The notes under the pieces are model-generated. The model was given only the letters and a program-made list of their open reading frames with translations, had not been told where the DNA came from and did no database searches. The position numbers and the translations under genes are program-made. Positions 25,323 through 33,765 of a stretch of 64,000 nucleotides of DNA are shown in pieces. Origin of the DNA: Bacteroidota bacterium (GTDB lineage: Bacteria; Bacteroidota; Bacteroidia; Bacteroidales; GCA-2748055); assembly GCA_024244665.1 (NCBI GenBank), contig JAAEOI010000150.1, positions 1-64,000 of the forward strand, written 5' to 3'. Position 1 is the stretch's first letter, and every line of letters begins with the position of its first letter.

Positions 25323-26234
25323 TTAAAAGTACCCTTCTCTTTTTTTCTGTTCCATACTCGCCTCCTGGTCAAAATCGATCACCCTTGTGGTCCTCTCAGA
25401 AACTTTGGCAATCATCATCTCCTCCACAATTTTCTCCAGGGTATCTGCTTCCGATTCGACGGCACCTGTGAGCGGGTAACAACCCAGGGTTCTGAACCGG
25501 ACCATTTTCATCTCAGCTTTTTTTCTCAGTTCATCCGGCATTCTCTCATCATCGGCCATGATCAGGCTTCCGCCGTATTCCACCACCGGTCTCTCTTTTG
25601 CAAAATAGAGGGGTACAATGGTGATCTTCTCTAGGCGGATATACTGCCAGATATCCAGTTCTGTCCAGTTGGAAATAGGAAAAACCCTGATGGACTCTCC
25701 CTTATGGATACGGGCGTTATAGTTATCCCACAGTTCGGGACGCTGGTTTTTGGGGTCCCACTGGTGGAACTGGTCCCTGAAGGAGTAGATCCTTTCCTTG
25801 GCCCTTGATTTCTCTTCATCCCTTCGTGCTCCCCCGAAGGCGGCATCAAATTTATACTTTTCAAGGCCTTCAAGCAGCGCCTTGGTTTTCATCATATCGG
25901 TGTGAACCTTGCTGCCGTGTGTAAACGGGCCTATGCCCTGTTCGAAGCCCTCCTTGTTGTAATGGACAATCAGATCCCAGTTCTTCTCCGCAGCATAGTT
26001 ATCCCGGAAATTGATCATCTCCCGGAATTTCCATTTGGAATCGATGTGCATCAACGGGAAAGGCACTTTGGCCGGGTAGAAGGCTTTTTCGGCAAGCCTG
26101 ACCATGACCGACGAGTCTTTCCCAATGGAGTAGAGCATAACCGGGTTTTCAAATTCTGCAGCCACCTCCCGGATGATGTGAATGGCTTCAGCTTCAAGTT
26201 CGCGTAGATTTGTAAGTCGATAATCTTCCCTCAT
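25323..26234 (-). CDS. cysD: Sulfate adenylyltransferase subunit 2
   Basis: 303 residues, full length. The PP-loop is [14 protein letters not shown], followed by [58 protein letters not shown] segments and the C-terminal [16 protein letters not shown]. CysD is the ATP-sulfurylase catalytic subunit: ATP plus sulfate gives APS and pyrophosphate, in complex with CysN. It is the first gene of the minus-strand operon, with cysN starting one base after its stop. No reductase genes (cysH, cysIJ) lie nearby, so the operon may serve sulfation rather than, or as well as, assimilation. Confidence 0.95.
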   Translation of the reverse strand: MREDYRLTNLRELEAEAIHIIREVAAEFENPVMLYSIGKDSSVMVRLAEKAFYPAKVPFPLMHIDSKWKFREMINFRDNYAAEKNWDLIVHYNKEGFEQGIGPFTHGSKVHTDMMKTKALLEGLEKYKFDAAFGGARRDEEKSRAKERIYSFRDQFHQWDPKNQRPELWDNYNARIHKGESIRVFPISNWTELDIWQYIRLEKITIVPLYFAKERPVVEYGGSLIMADDERMPDELRKKAEMKMVRFRTLGCYPLTGAVESEADTLEKIVEEMMIAKVSERTTRVIDFDQEASMEQKKREGYF

Positions 26235-26328
26235 GTTCGTATCATGTATGCTGAAAAATAATCATTCTATTTCTTATTTCATACCTTTATTTTGCATTAG
26301 TGGTTTTATTTAGATTTCATTCCGCGTG

Positions 26329-28122
26329 ATGATTGACCAATTGATCGTAGTCGCAGTATTGTGTTTCATTATTTTCTCCCTTATCAGGGAGTATCACCGG
26401 CCCGGACTGATCATGTTGTCGGGTCTTACTGTTTTCGTCCTCACCGGGATTGTTGGAACCCATGAGGCGGTATCAGGCTTTTCCAACCAGGGTGTCCTGA
26501 TCATTGCCCTGCTTTTTATGGTCAGTGAGGGAGTGAGGTCCTCGGGAGTCCTCAAGAGCTTTTCAGATCTCTTCCTGCCCCGCCAGAAGCGAAAATATCC
26601 CCGGCTGTACCTCTCCATACTGCTGCCGGTGGGGGCCATCTCGGCCATCCTTAACAACACACCCATCGTGTTGATTTTTGCTCCCCTGATTAAGAACTGG
26701 AGTGAACGGCTGAAACTTGACCCGGCTCGCTTCCTGATGCCACTGTCGTTTATAACCATCCTGGGCGGTACCCTTACCATTATCGGAACAACTACTAACC
26801 TGCTGGTACATGGCCTGTTGCTGGAGAATAACATGGAGGGACTGGGCTTTTTTGAGACCGGGAGAATCGGTATATTTCTTTTTATCGCCGGGCTGGTCTA
26901 CCTGGTGTTTTTCTCCAACCTTCTTCTCAGGCGGATTGGGAACAATGACCATGGCAGGGATAAAAAGCTTTTTTTCTTCGAGGCAATTATCAATGAGGAG
27001 TTCGAACATGGGGGACAGGATTACGGTACTTTGAAAAAGGGGGTGCTGAAGGAGCTGGAGCTGGCAGCCGTGATCCGGGAGGGGGAGTATCTGCAGGACT
27101 TTACCGGCCTCCTGGCAAAGACGGGCGATAAGCTCCTGCTAAATACTTCGCTGGTCATGCTGGAGACACTCAGGAGCTTCAGGGGAATTTCCCTTCATAA
27201 GCTGGATGAGGCCTACAGCCACCATAAGAATTCAAAGCTTGAGACTGTAGAGGCAATTATCTCTGCCAGGTTTCCAGGGGTGGGGAAGAGGCTCAGCGAA
27301 ACCGACTTTCTGAACCGCTACAATTCGGTGGTGCTGGCCATCTACCGCAATGGTGACCAGATCTACCAGGAGGTTGACAATGTGAGACTGAAGGAGGGCG
27401 ATACCCTCCTGCTTCTTACCGATTCCAACTTTGTCCCGGGGTGGAGTGACTCCCAGGTTTTTTACCTGCTTTCACACAAGGGTGAAATACAGTTCAATGT
27501 CGACCGGAAAAAGGCTATGTTGACCTATCTCCTGCTCGCCCTGCTGCTGGCCGGGGCAATTCTTACCACAAGTCTGGAGGTTTTTGAGAACACCTCCTTT
27601 AACCCTCTCCTGGTTGCTGCCCTGGTGGTGGTCCTGATGGTCTGGTTCCGGATACTGCCTTCCCAGCGTTACACTAAAGCTGTGAACTGGGATATCCTGA
27701 TCACCATCGCCTCGTCCATCGGGATCTCTTATGCCATCCACAATTCGGGATTATCGGCCACCATTGCAGGTTTTGTCCTGAATCACCTGATGTTTCTGGG
27801 GCCCCTTGGGCTCCTTGCCATTGTCTATCTGATCACTGTGGTGATTACCGAGGTGGTGACCAATAACGCTGCTGCAGCGCTGGTGTTTCCCATTGCCCTT
27901 TCCATCGCCCAGCTTTCGGGTTATGATTCCAGGCCCTTTATTATCGCCATCTGTATTGCAGCCACCTCCAGCTTTATCAGTCCCATCGGGTACCAGACCA
28001 ATATGATAGTCCAATCGATCGGCCAGTACAAATACAAGGACTTCAGCCGGCTGGGCCTCCCGCTCAGTCTGGTCGTGATGGTAATTTCGCTGATTCTGAT
28101 ACCCCTTTTCTGGCCCTTCTAA
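26329..28122 (+). CDS. SLC13 family anion permease with two RCK-C/TrkA-C domains
   Basis: 597 residues from the ATG at 26329 (a GTG directly before it is in frame). The layout is typical of bacterial SLC13/DASS permeases of the sulfate type: five N-terminal helices with LNNTPIVLIFAPLI and GTLTIIGTTTNLLVHG, two cytosolic RCK-C domains (about 210-280 and 305-375, each ending in a GD-LLL motif), and about six C-terminal helices with TNNAAAALVFPIALS and SSFISPIGYQTNMIV. Divergence from cysDN by 95 bp makes sulfate the likely substrate. Its stop overlaps the convergent methyltransferase gene by four bases. Confidence 0.88.
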   Translation: MIDQLIVVAVLCFIIFSLIREYHRPGLIMLSGLTVFVLTGIVGTHEAVSGFSNQGVLIIALLFMVSEGVRSSGVLKSFSDLFLPRQKRKYPRLYLSILLPVGAISAILNNTPIVLIFAPLIKNWSERLKLDPARFLMPLSFITILGGTLTIIGTTTNLLVHGLLLENNMEGLGFFETGRIGIFLFIAGLVYLVFFSNLLLRRIGNNDHGRDKKLFFFEAIINEEFEHGGQDYGTLKKGVLKELELAAVIREGEYLQDFTGLLAKTGDKLLLNTSLVMLETLRSFRGISLHKLDEAYSHHKNSKLETVEAIISARFPGVGKRLSETDFLNRYNSVVLAIYRNGDQIYQEVDNVRLKEGDTLLLLTDSNFVPGWSDSQVFYLLSHKGEIQFNVDRKKAMLTYLLLALLLAGAILTTSLEVFENTSFNPLLVAALVVVLMVWFRILPSQRYTKAVNWDILITIASSIGISYAIHNSGLSATIAGFVLNHLMFLGPLGLLAIVYLITVVITEVVTNNAAAALVFPIALSIAQLSGYDSRPFIIAICIAATSSFISPIGYQTNMIVQSIGQYKYKDFSRLGLPLSLVVMVISLILIPLFWPF

Positions 28123-28862
28123 AGTGCTCCCAAAGATGATCCGATGGAGGCTTCTACCACCATAGGGATGCTCCCTTCTTCAAGTGGCTCACGCTTGAAA
28201 TTCCCGTAATATGATATGGAAGTAAAACCTGCAGAACTCAGGATTGAGTGAAGTTCTTCCTTTCGAAGGGGGTAGAGCAGGATCTTGTTCCGGATCGACT
28301 GCCCGGTGGGCACTATGGTCAGTGAAGTTTCAAATACAATCCGGTGAAGCTTCTGGTTATAATGGTAGTCTCTCTGAAACCTGCAATTGTCGGTTTCAAT
28401 GGTGGGCAGGGCCTGAACCTCCTGGTCCAGGATCCGGTCGTAATTGATGAGCTGCAGCAGAAGTTTTCCATCGCCGTTCATCAGGTCCCTTGCCTGCTGA
28501 ATGAATTCCGTGATACTCTTCAGTCCGTCGAGGTGGACCAGAGTATTTCCGAAGCAGACTACACCGTTGAAGGCCGTATCCCCGAACTGCATCCGGAGAT
28601 CAAGCATATTCAGGTTAAGGAACTCGGTATTTCCCGGGGCTGATACCCTCGCTATCTTCAGCATGGCAGAATCTAGGTCAATCCCGGTTACCCGGCCGAA
28701 CGAAGAGGAAAGTTTCAATGCGAGGTCACCCGTACCACAACCCACATCCAGCAGGGAAAGACCGGCCGGCCGGGGGAAGGATCCGATTACAAATGGGACC
28801 TGTGCGGGATTCAGGGGGAAGATCTCCCTGTAGTATCCGGATATGCTGTCATAGAAGCTCAT
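28119..28862 (-). CDS. Class I SAM-dependent methyltransferase
   Basis: 247 residues. Motif I is LLDVGCGTGDLALKLSSSFG (about residue 35), the acidic ribose-binding loop is VTGIDLDSAMLKIA, and FNGVVCFGNTLVHL and GKLLLQLINYDRIL mark later strands. These belong to the Methyltransf_25/UbiE-like group. The acceptor is unknown. It is the last gene of the minus-strand operon that begins with the Gfo/Idh/MocA enzyme, starting 6 bp after the TIM-barrel gene. Its end overlaps the SLC13 gene. Confidence 0.82.
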   Translation of the reverse strand: MSFYDSISGYYREIFPLNPAQVPFVIGSFPRPAGLSLLDVGCGTGDLALKLSSSFGRVTGIDLDSAMLKIARVSAPGNTEFLNLNMLDLRMQFGDTAFNGVVCFGNTLVHLDGLKSITEFIQQARDLMNGDGKLLLQLINYDRILDQEVQALPTIETDNCRFQRDYHYNQKLHRIVFETSLTIVPTGQSIRNKILLYPLRKEELHSILSSAGFTSISYYGNFKREPLEEGSIPMVVEASIGSSLGAL

Positions 28863-28868
28863 GACTGG

Positions 28869-29828
28869 TCAGAGTTCGTAATAGAAACACTCCCTGAAGA
28901 GCTCCAGGCTTTTTGGGACGGCCTCAAGCGGGTCGGCATTCCCTTCAAACTCCAGTGAGATATATCCCTTGTAGCTGTTTTTACGCATGATCTCCCCGAT
29001 CCTCGGATAGTCCAGATCCAGGGTGTACCATTTTCCTCCTCCATAGTAGGTTTTTGCCTGCACCAGGAAGGCGTCGGGAGCCAGTTCCTCCAGCTGCTCA
29101 TACGTCTCCTCAAGAAAGTTGCCGGTGTCCATGGTGATCCTCAGCCAGGGGGAGTTGATTTCATCTACGATCCGTCTGACCCCGGCAGCGGTCCGGCCTA
29201 GTCCCCAGTGGTTCTCCAGTCCCAGAACCACTCCGCACTCTTCGGCTTTTGACAGGCACTGTTCAATTGAATCGATCACCCAAATGAATCCATCCTCTTC
29301 GGTGTAACCTTCAATGGCCGGCTCGATGCCCTGGTTCTCCATGAGGTGGTCGAACGATTTACTGGTACCCCATCGTCCGGTATTCAGCCGCATGGTGGGA
29401 ATACCCAGTTTATAGGCCAGTTCGATCTGGTGTATGGTCTTTTTGATGTTCTCGTCACGGAAGGCTTTGTCAGGATTGAGGTAGCCCTGATGGGTTGAGA
29501 AGCCCATGAGGTCGAGTCCGCTGTGGAAAGCTCTTTTCTTCAGGTTTTGCAGGTAACTGTTCTCCTCTGAGGTCATCTGAACCAGGAGTAGTTCTATCCC
29601 GTCAAAGCCCATGGCGGCTGCATGATCAATGCAGGTTTCTATGGGCATCGATTCGGGCGGACCGTTGAATTGCCAGAAGGAGTAGGTGGATACACCGATG
29701 GGATTGGGCCGTATGTTAACAGCAGGCACTTCCACGGGAGAGGTTTTTCCTTCTGAATTACAGCCAGTCAGGGCGGCTCCGGCTGTTGCGGCCGCCCCGG
29801 CTATTACAAATTTTCTTCTGTTCATCAT
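28869..29828 (-). CDS. Exported TIM-barrel sugar isomerase/epimerase-like lipoprotein
   Basis: 319 residues. The N-terminus MMNRRKFVIAGAAATAGAAL then TGC combines a Tat-like RRKF motif with a lipobox-like Cys, so a periplasmic lipoprotein is likely. The barrel has IGVSTYSFWQFNGPP, MGFDGIELLL, GVVLGLENHWGLGRT (Glu/His ligands), RITMDTGNFLEETY, FLVQAKTYYGGG and GYISLEFEGNADP. It starts with ATGA at the DinB gene stop. A paralog of the one at 1945-2862, again next to a keto-sugar type oxidoreductase. Substrate not known. Confidence 0.85.
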   Translation of the reverse strand: MMNRRKFVIAGAAATAGAALTGCNSEGKTSPVEVPAVNIRPNPIGVSTYSFWQFNGPPESMPIETCIDHAAAMGFDGIELLLVQMTSEENSYLQNLKKRAFHSGLDLMGFSTHQGYLNPDKAFRDENIKKTIHQIELAYKLGIPTMRLNTGRWGTSKSFDHLMENQGIEPAIEGYTEEDGFIWVIDSIEQCLSKAEECGVVLGLENHWGLGRTAAGVRRIVDEINSPWLRITMDTGNFLEETYEQLEELAPDAFLVQAKTYYGGGKWYTLDLDYPRIGEIMRKNSYKGYISLEFEGNADPLEAVPKSLELFRECFYYEL

Positions 29829-30319
29829 AGGTCTGTATAATTGGTGTTGATCAGTGCTTCAATTTCATCAAGGTGTAATCTGAAATGCCCGGGAAAATCG
29901 TCCACCATCTCCTTTAATGTAATCTCCTCCCCAAGGGCGGAAACCCATACTGCTTCCATTTTTTTATCATCCACCTGGCCGATTACATGTGCGATGTGCC
30001 TGTTGACTGCGCTCCACAAACTAACCAGCAGCACCCAGTCCTCCTCCTGGTAGTTCTGAATGGTAATCCACCGGTCGTTGTTTCCCAGGTTGGCATAATC
30101 GGGGTAGGATATGGGACTCTCCTGGTATTGGAGATGGACAATCCGGTGGGTATTGTTGGAGGCCGAGTCGACCATATGTCCGACAATCTGTTTCACGGTG
30201 CGGCCCTGGCTATTCCGTTTTTTTGTGATGGTTTCAGGGGATAAGCCTGTTAGCTTTGATTCCCATTCCTGGATGAGAATCAGTAATTCGCTTACAATAT
30301 TTGGAAAAACACTGCTCAT
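29825..30319 (-). CDS. DinB-like four-helix protein
   Basis: 164 residues, all-helical in appearance. Three His positions typical of DinB/YfiT-like metal-binding bundles are visible: QIVGHMVDSASNNTHRIVH, NRHIAHVIGQVD and FPGHFRLHLDEIEALI. Bacterial members include thiol transferases and many of unknown role. It overlaps both its neighbours by four bases (ATGA), so it is tightly coupled to the Gfo/Idh/MocA and TIM-barrel enzymes. That suggests a shared pathway step, but no reaction can be named. No signal peptide, unlike both neighbours. Confidence 0.78.
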   Translation of the reverse strand: MSSVFPNIVSELLILIQEWESKLTGLSPETITKKRNSQGRTVKQIVGHMVDSASNNTHRIVHLQYQESPISYPDYANLGNNDRWITIQNYQEEDWVLLVSLWSAVNRHIAHVIGQVDDKKMEAVWVSALGEEITLKEMVDDFPGHFRLHLDEIEALINTNYTDL

Positions 30320-31719
30320 ATTCTCCTTGCTCTTGGTTCAAGATCACATAGTTCAGCGATGCGTACCGGGTGCCCCGACTCAATGCTTTTCCGTGCAGCG
30401 ATGCCAATGAGGATTGACATGGCCCCGTCCCTGATGCCTGCTGCCCTGTTGAAGGGATCTTTCTTTCCCGGGGTGCGGAATACCTGGTTATGGAGCAGTT
30501 TATCACCCCCACCGTGGCCTCCTTTCTGAAACTTCACGTTTTTTACTTCAAAGTCATCCCACAACTTGTGGACGATAACCGGTTCCGATTGGAGATTATC
30601 ATCATGCTGCGACATCTCCATTTCGTGCATGTCGGACTGACTGATATTTTCTCCCTTCATAAAGGGGATGTCTAGCCAGGCATCAATACGCCCCTCTGTC
30701 CCGTTGAAGGCAATTCTCCATCCTTCGTAGGGAGAGTAGGTGGTCAGTGAGTAGTTCACAATGGTGTTGTCACTGTACTTAATCTGTGCCGACATCTTGT
30801 CGTAAATATTGATCTCCGGACGGAAAAGGCAGCTGTCGCGTACGTAACCGTCGTGGTGCTCGTTGTTCACATAGAGGTCCATTGCCCGCTTGTCGCCTGT
30901 GATGTCCCAGTAAAATTTACACTCACCGGTATGGGGACAGGTTCGGCACTTATCACTTCTGAATGGACCATTGGATCCATAGTGCTCCAGGTCCCCATAA
31001 GCAAATACCTCCTCCGGGTCGCTGTCAAGCCACCAGTTGAGCAGATCGAAGTGATGGGTGGCTTTGTGAACCCATAGTGTTCCTCCCGATTGCCTTAATC
31101 CGTGCCATCTCCTGAAATAGGATGCGCCGTGGTAGGTATTCAGGTACCAGTGAAAATCGACCGATGAAACTTTCCCGATGGAGCCGTTTTGCAGCAATTC
31201 CTTGATTTTTGTCATATAGGGCCCCCAGCGGTAGTTGAACCCTACGATTACCTTCCGGTTGGAGCGCCTCTCAGCATCCAGGATGGCCTGGCACTTATAC
31301 TCGTCTGTGGTAAGTGGTTTCTCTGTAAGCACATCACAGCCCAGGTCCAGTCCTTTGATGATGAATTCATGGTGGGTGGAGTCTTTCGTGGTGACAATTA
31401 CCAGGTCGGGTGTGGTCTCACGGATCATTTTTTCGAAGTCAGAGAACCGGGGGCAGCTGACTCCCATATAATCGGCTGCATATTTCAGCCGGCCGGGGTT
31501 GTTGTCGCAGAGTCCCACAAACTCAAGGATATCCTGGAAATTTTCAACCAGGGTCTTGCCCCAGAAGGAGGTTCCGCGTATCCCGGTTCCCACCAGGGCA
31601 ACTTTTATCTTCTTACCTTTTGAAAGTGCGTATTCAGACATGGGAGAGGCCATCAGGCTTCCGGCAACAAAGGCTCCCGCGGTACCCAGGAAAGCCCTTC
31701 TCTTAAGGTTGTTTTTCAT
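30316..31719 (-). CDS. Exported Gfo/Idh/MocA family oxidoreductase
   Basis: 467 residues with a Tat-type leader (KRRAFLGTAGAFVAGSLMAS). Rossmann domain: KVALVGTGIRGTSFWG, FVGLCDNNPGRL, VIVTTKDSTHHEFI and the signature DVLTEKPLTTDEYK. The second domain includes VDFHWYLNTYHGASYFRRWH and GTLWVHKATHHFDLLNWWL with the usual catalytic His/Asp cluster. A CRTCPHTGECKFYWD segment near 260 is a Cys-bearing insertion. It starts the four-gene minus-strand operon. Members with Tat leaders act on glycosides in the periplasm, oxidising C3. Promoter expected in 31720-31753 or across the terminator of the preceding gene. Confidence 0.88.
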   Translation of the reverse strand: MKNNLKRRAFLGTAGAFVAGSLMASPMSEYALSKGKKIKVALVGTGIRGTSFWGKTLVENFQDILEFVGLCDNNPGRLKYAADYMGVSCPRFSDFEKMIRETTPDLVIVTTKDSTHHEFIIKGLDLGCDVLTEKPLTTDEYKCQAILDAERRSNRKVIVGFNYRWGPYMTKIKELLQNGSIGKVSSVDFHWYLNTYHGASYFRRWHGLRQSGGTLWVHKATHHFDLLNWWLDSDPEEVFAYGDLEHYGSNGPFRSDKCRTCPHTGECKFYWDITGDKRAMDLYVNNEHHDGYVRDSCLFRPEINIYDKMSAQIKYSDNTIVNYSLTTYSPYEGWRIAFNGTEGRIDAWLDIPFMKGENISQSDMHEMEMSQHDDNLQSEPVIVHKLWDDFEVKNVKFQKGGHGGGDKLLHNQVFRTPGKKDPFNRAAGIRDGAMSILIGIAARKSIESGHPVRIAELCDLEPRARRI

Positions 31720-31753
31720 TGTCGGATTATTTTGTTCATTGTTGGCACATCAT

Positions 31754-31785
31754 AAAAAAACTCCCGGTCTGAAACATACCGGGAG
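31754..31785 (-). terminator. Rho-independent terminator of the SiaC cassette
   Basis: On the minus strand an 8-bp GC-rich stem (CTCCCGGT / ACCGGGAG, loop of 9) is followed by seven T. It lies 38 bp after the stop of the second siaC-like gene and 35 bp before the start of the Gfo/Idh/MocA gene, so it separates the two minus-strand operons. Confidence 0.85.
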
Positions 31786-31822
31786 CGTATTCTGGGCAAT
31801 TTTTTTTTATGTAAGGAAGACG

Positions 31823-32194
31823 CTACTGGTATTCAATGAAATTGAATTTGATACCCAGTCTTCCTTCCATGATCTCTCCCAGCTCAAGTAGTTCCGGGTC
31901 ATCAAACTCGAAGTAAAAGTTCACGGCCACCTCTTTGTTTTTCTCCTGCAGGGGCTTGAACATTCGCATAAGGTCGAATACACTCTGAACCGATGCCGTA
32001 TCCACATACTCCAGCTTCAAATCAATAGTGGTCAGATCCTGCGGTTCCTGGACGTAAGTTTCTACCCAATCCACTATGGGTTTGAAGAACTTCCGGGGAT
32101 CGGAAAGTATGGAGTTTCCCGACAACTTAAAGTAGCCGGGTGAACACTCAACTTCTAAAGATTTTTTGGTAGGCTCAATCGTGATATTATCCAT
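31823..32194 (-). CDS. SiaC-family (DUF1987) regulatory phosphoprotein, copy 2
   Basis: 123 residues, whole-length DUF1987: ITIEPTKKSLEVECSPGYFK, SGNSILSDPRKFFKPIVDWV, LKLEYVDTASVQSVFDLMRM and NFYFEFDDPELLELGEIM. In Pseudomonas, SiaC is phosphorylated on a Thr in the equivalent turn and, when unphosphorylated, activates the diguanylate cyclase SiaD; Thr66 in VDTAS is the matching residue here. It is about half identical by eye to the paralog at 33097-33465. Last gene of a three-gene operon ending in a strong terminator. No SiaA, SiaB or SiaD homolog lies in the window. Confidence 0.85.
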   Translation of the reverse strand: MDNITIEPTKKSLEVECSPGYFKLSGNSILSDPRKFFKPIVDWVETYVQEPQDLTTIDLKLEYVDTASVQSVFDLMRMFKPLQEKNKEVAVNFYFEFDDPELLELGEIMEGRLGIKFNFIEYQ

Positions 32195-32237
32195 CCTTAA
32201 ACTTTTTCAGGTACTCAATTGATTTGCAGACATAATA

Positions 32238-33047
32238 TTACTCCTTTTCCAGTTCAATTCCAAACACCGAGATGATTTCATGTGCCTTGTTCAGATTCAG
32301 CTCATTAAGGAGGTCATTGTCGTTCTGAAGGTTCAGGTTTTTCAATTTTTTCATTACACCTCTCCAGGCAGAGGGGTCTTCGTTCAGGACCACTGTAATA
32401 AACTTGGCCAGATTGGGCATCGTGTTGTCAGGAATCCGGTCCCTGAGCAGGTCGAGGATCCCCAGTTCATGCAACATGACAAGCTTCAGGTTAAACTCTT
32501 CGATTTTCCCTGGGATATCCTGATCATCGTCCACGGGGATTTCAAGTGCAACCTGGCTCCTCAGGTAATCCATCAGCTTCACATTGTATGTAAGGTTCAC
32601 AATGTCGTTATAGATGGCATAATCCTTGAAGAAAACAGAAGCGCTGACACTTTTGTTGAAGTAGTTGTAGATATCTTCAATCTTAAAGTAGTTGACGAAC
32701 AGGTATTTCCAATTCTCAGACCGCTTATCCTCCAGCAGACTCCTGTGATTTTCGATGTACATCGAAGCGGTGGAGTAGCATGTGGCCAGGAACTTGCTTT
32801 TGATATCCGAATTATCCTCGTTGTCGAACAGGAACCTTTCGATCTTGCTAACCTCATTTACTGCTTTTCCCCTGGATGCTCCATCTACCAGGAAATCAAA
32901 CTCCCTGATCATCTTGTTGATTTTCTCAATATTGGGAAGGAACATCTTGGCATTGGTAAAGGGATCTTTTCGTTCAATGACGATGTTCTGCTTCACACAG
33001 AGCTCCTCCAGTTCGGCCCTGGACAGCTTTTTTAAGTCTTCTCCCAT
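32238..33047 (-). CDS. Unrecognised 269-residue protein between two SiaC paralogs
   Basis: 269 residues, no signal peptide or membrane segment, acidic and largely helical in appearance. It begins MGEDLKKLSRAELEELCVKQ (possibly a coiled segment), contains IEKINKMIREFDFLVDG and NWKYLFVNYFKIEDIYNYF, and ends with a Leu/Asn-rich stretch (KKLKNLNLQNDNDLLNELN). I see no GHKL kinase, PP2C or GGDEF motif, so it is not a SiaB, SiaA or SiaD in recognisable form. It sits 49 bp after one siaC-like gene and 43 bp before the other on the same strand, so a partner role for the SiaC proteins is likely but inferred. Confidence 0.8.
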   Translation of the reverse strand: MGEDLKKLSRAELEELCVKQNIVIERKDPFTNAKMFLPNIEKINKMIREFDFLVDGASRGKAVNEVSKIERFLFDNEDNSDIKSKFLATCYSTASMYIENHRSLLEDKRSENWKYLFVNYFKIEDIYNYFNKSVSASVFFKDYAIYNDIVNLTYNVKLMDYLRSQVALEIPVDDDQDIPGKIEEFNLKLVMLHELGILDLLRDRIPDNTMPNLAKFITVVLNEDPSAWRGVMKKLKNLNLQNDNDLLNELNLNKAHEIISVFGIELEKE

Positions 33048-33096
33048 GGATGGTCCTTTTAATGTAAGACCGAAATTAGGAAATTTTTCTTAAGAA

Positions 33097-33465
33097 TTAG
33101 TAGGTAATGTAATGGAATTCCACACCGAGGCGCTGTTCAATCAGCTCCCCCAGTTCTTTCATCTCCGGATCATCATCTTCAATGTACCAGTTTACCATGA
33201 AAACCAGCCCTTTCTTCCTGACACTATTCAGTTGCCGCAAGATCTGGTAGAGGGACTGTGTGGAGGAAGTGTCGATGTATTCAAGCTTTATATTGACCAC
33301 TGTCTCTTCTGCAGGTTCCCTCATATATTTGGCTACCCAGTTGGTAATAGGTTCAAAAAAAATCTTGGGGTCTGTCAGGATTGACCTTCCTGTAAAGTTC
33401 AGAATTCCGTACGAGATGTCAACAGCCATCGACTTGTCTGTTGGTTTGATGATCAGGTCATCCAT
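33097..33465 (-). CDS. SiaC-family (DUF1987) regulatory phosphoprotein, copy 1
   Basis: 122 residues. Same layout as the downstream paralog: LIIKPTDKSMAVDISYGILN, TGRSILTDPKIFFEPITNWV, IKLEYIDTSSTQSLYQILRQ and NWYIEDDDPEMKELGELIEQ. Thr66 in IDTSS is the predicted phosphosite. It is the first gene of the cassette and is divergent from the exopolysaccharide locus across a 300-bp spacer. The two paralogs differ most in the phosphosite flank (TASVQSV against TSSTQSL) and in the C-terminal half, which may let them bind different targets. Confidence 0.85.
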   Translation of the reverse strand: MDDLIIKPTDKSMAVDISYGILNFTGRSILTDPKIFFEPITNWVAKYMREPAEETVVNIKLEYIDTSSTQSLYQILRQLNSVRKKGLVFMVNWYIEDDDPEMKELGELIEQRLGVEFHYITY

Positions 33466-33765
33466 AAGAAGAGGGTTTCAATTTGACAGACTTTCTTCAA
33501 AAAAGCTAAGTTAGCAAAGTTTGCTTATGGGCAGGGTTAAAAACTTATTAGATATTGACGAATGGCAAATTTTTAATGGTGAACTAACCCGTGGGAGTGA
33601 GCTATGGATGTGTTCTCAAAATCGCTTCAATTCTGGATTTGGGAAGATTTGGTCCACTTAAATATCTCATTGGGGAATGCAATCTTCCTCCTGGTCAAAT
33701 TGTGCATAACGTTGCCATTTGTTTAGCGTATCAATTGGTAGAAATTGTCGAATTTAGCCTAACAG
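33466..33765. promoter_or_regulatory. Divergent spacer between SiaC cassette and polysaccharide locus
   Basis: 300 bp that must hold both promoters. No promoter is certain. A short frame from the ATG at 33527 to a TAA at 33659-33661 (44 codons, MGRVKNLLDIDEWQIFNGEL at its start) could be a leader peptide or a gene remnant; I do not recognise it. A second, longer frame (GTG at 33591) overlaps the sugar-transferase start and is probably not real. Confidence 0.45.

Noticed and set aside
28881..31719. Possible sugar ABC or SusCD system in the Gfo/Idh/MocA operon
   Set aside because: No membrane permease, ATPase or TonB-dependent protein is encoded there.
32280..33035. 251-codon plus-strand ORF opposite the central SiaC-cassette gene
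   Set aside because: Considered because the sense protein is unrecognised. The minus-strand gene has matching spacing and orientation with both SiaC genes, so the antisense frame is the shadow.
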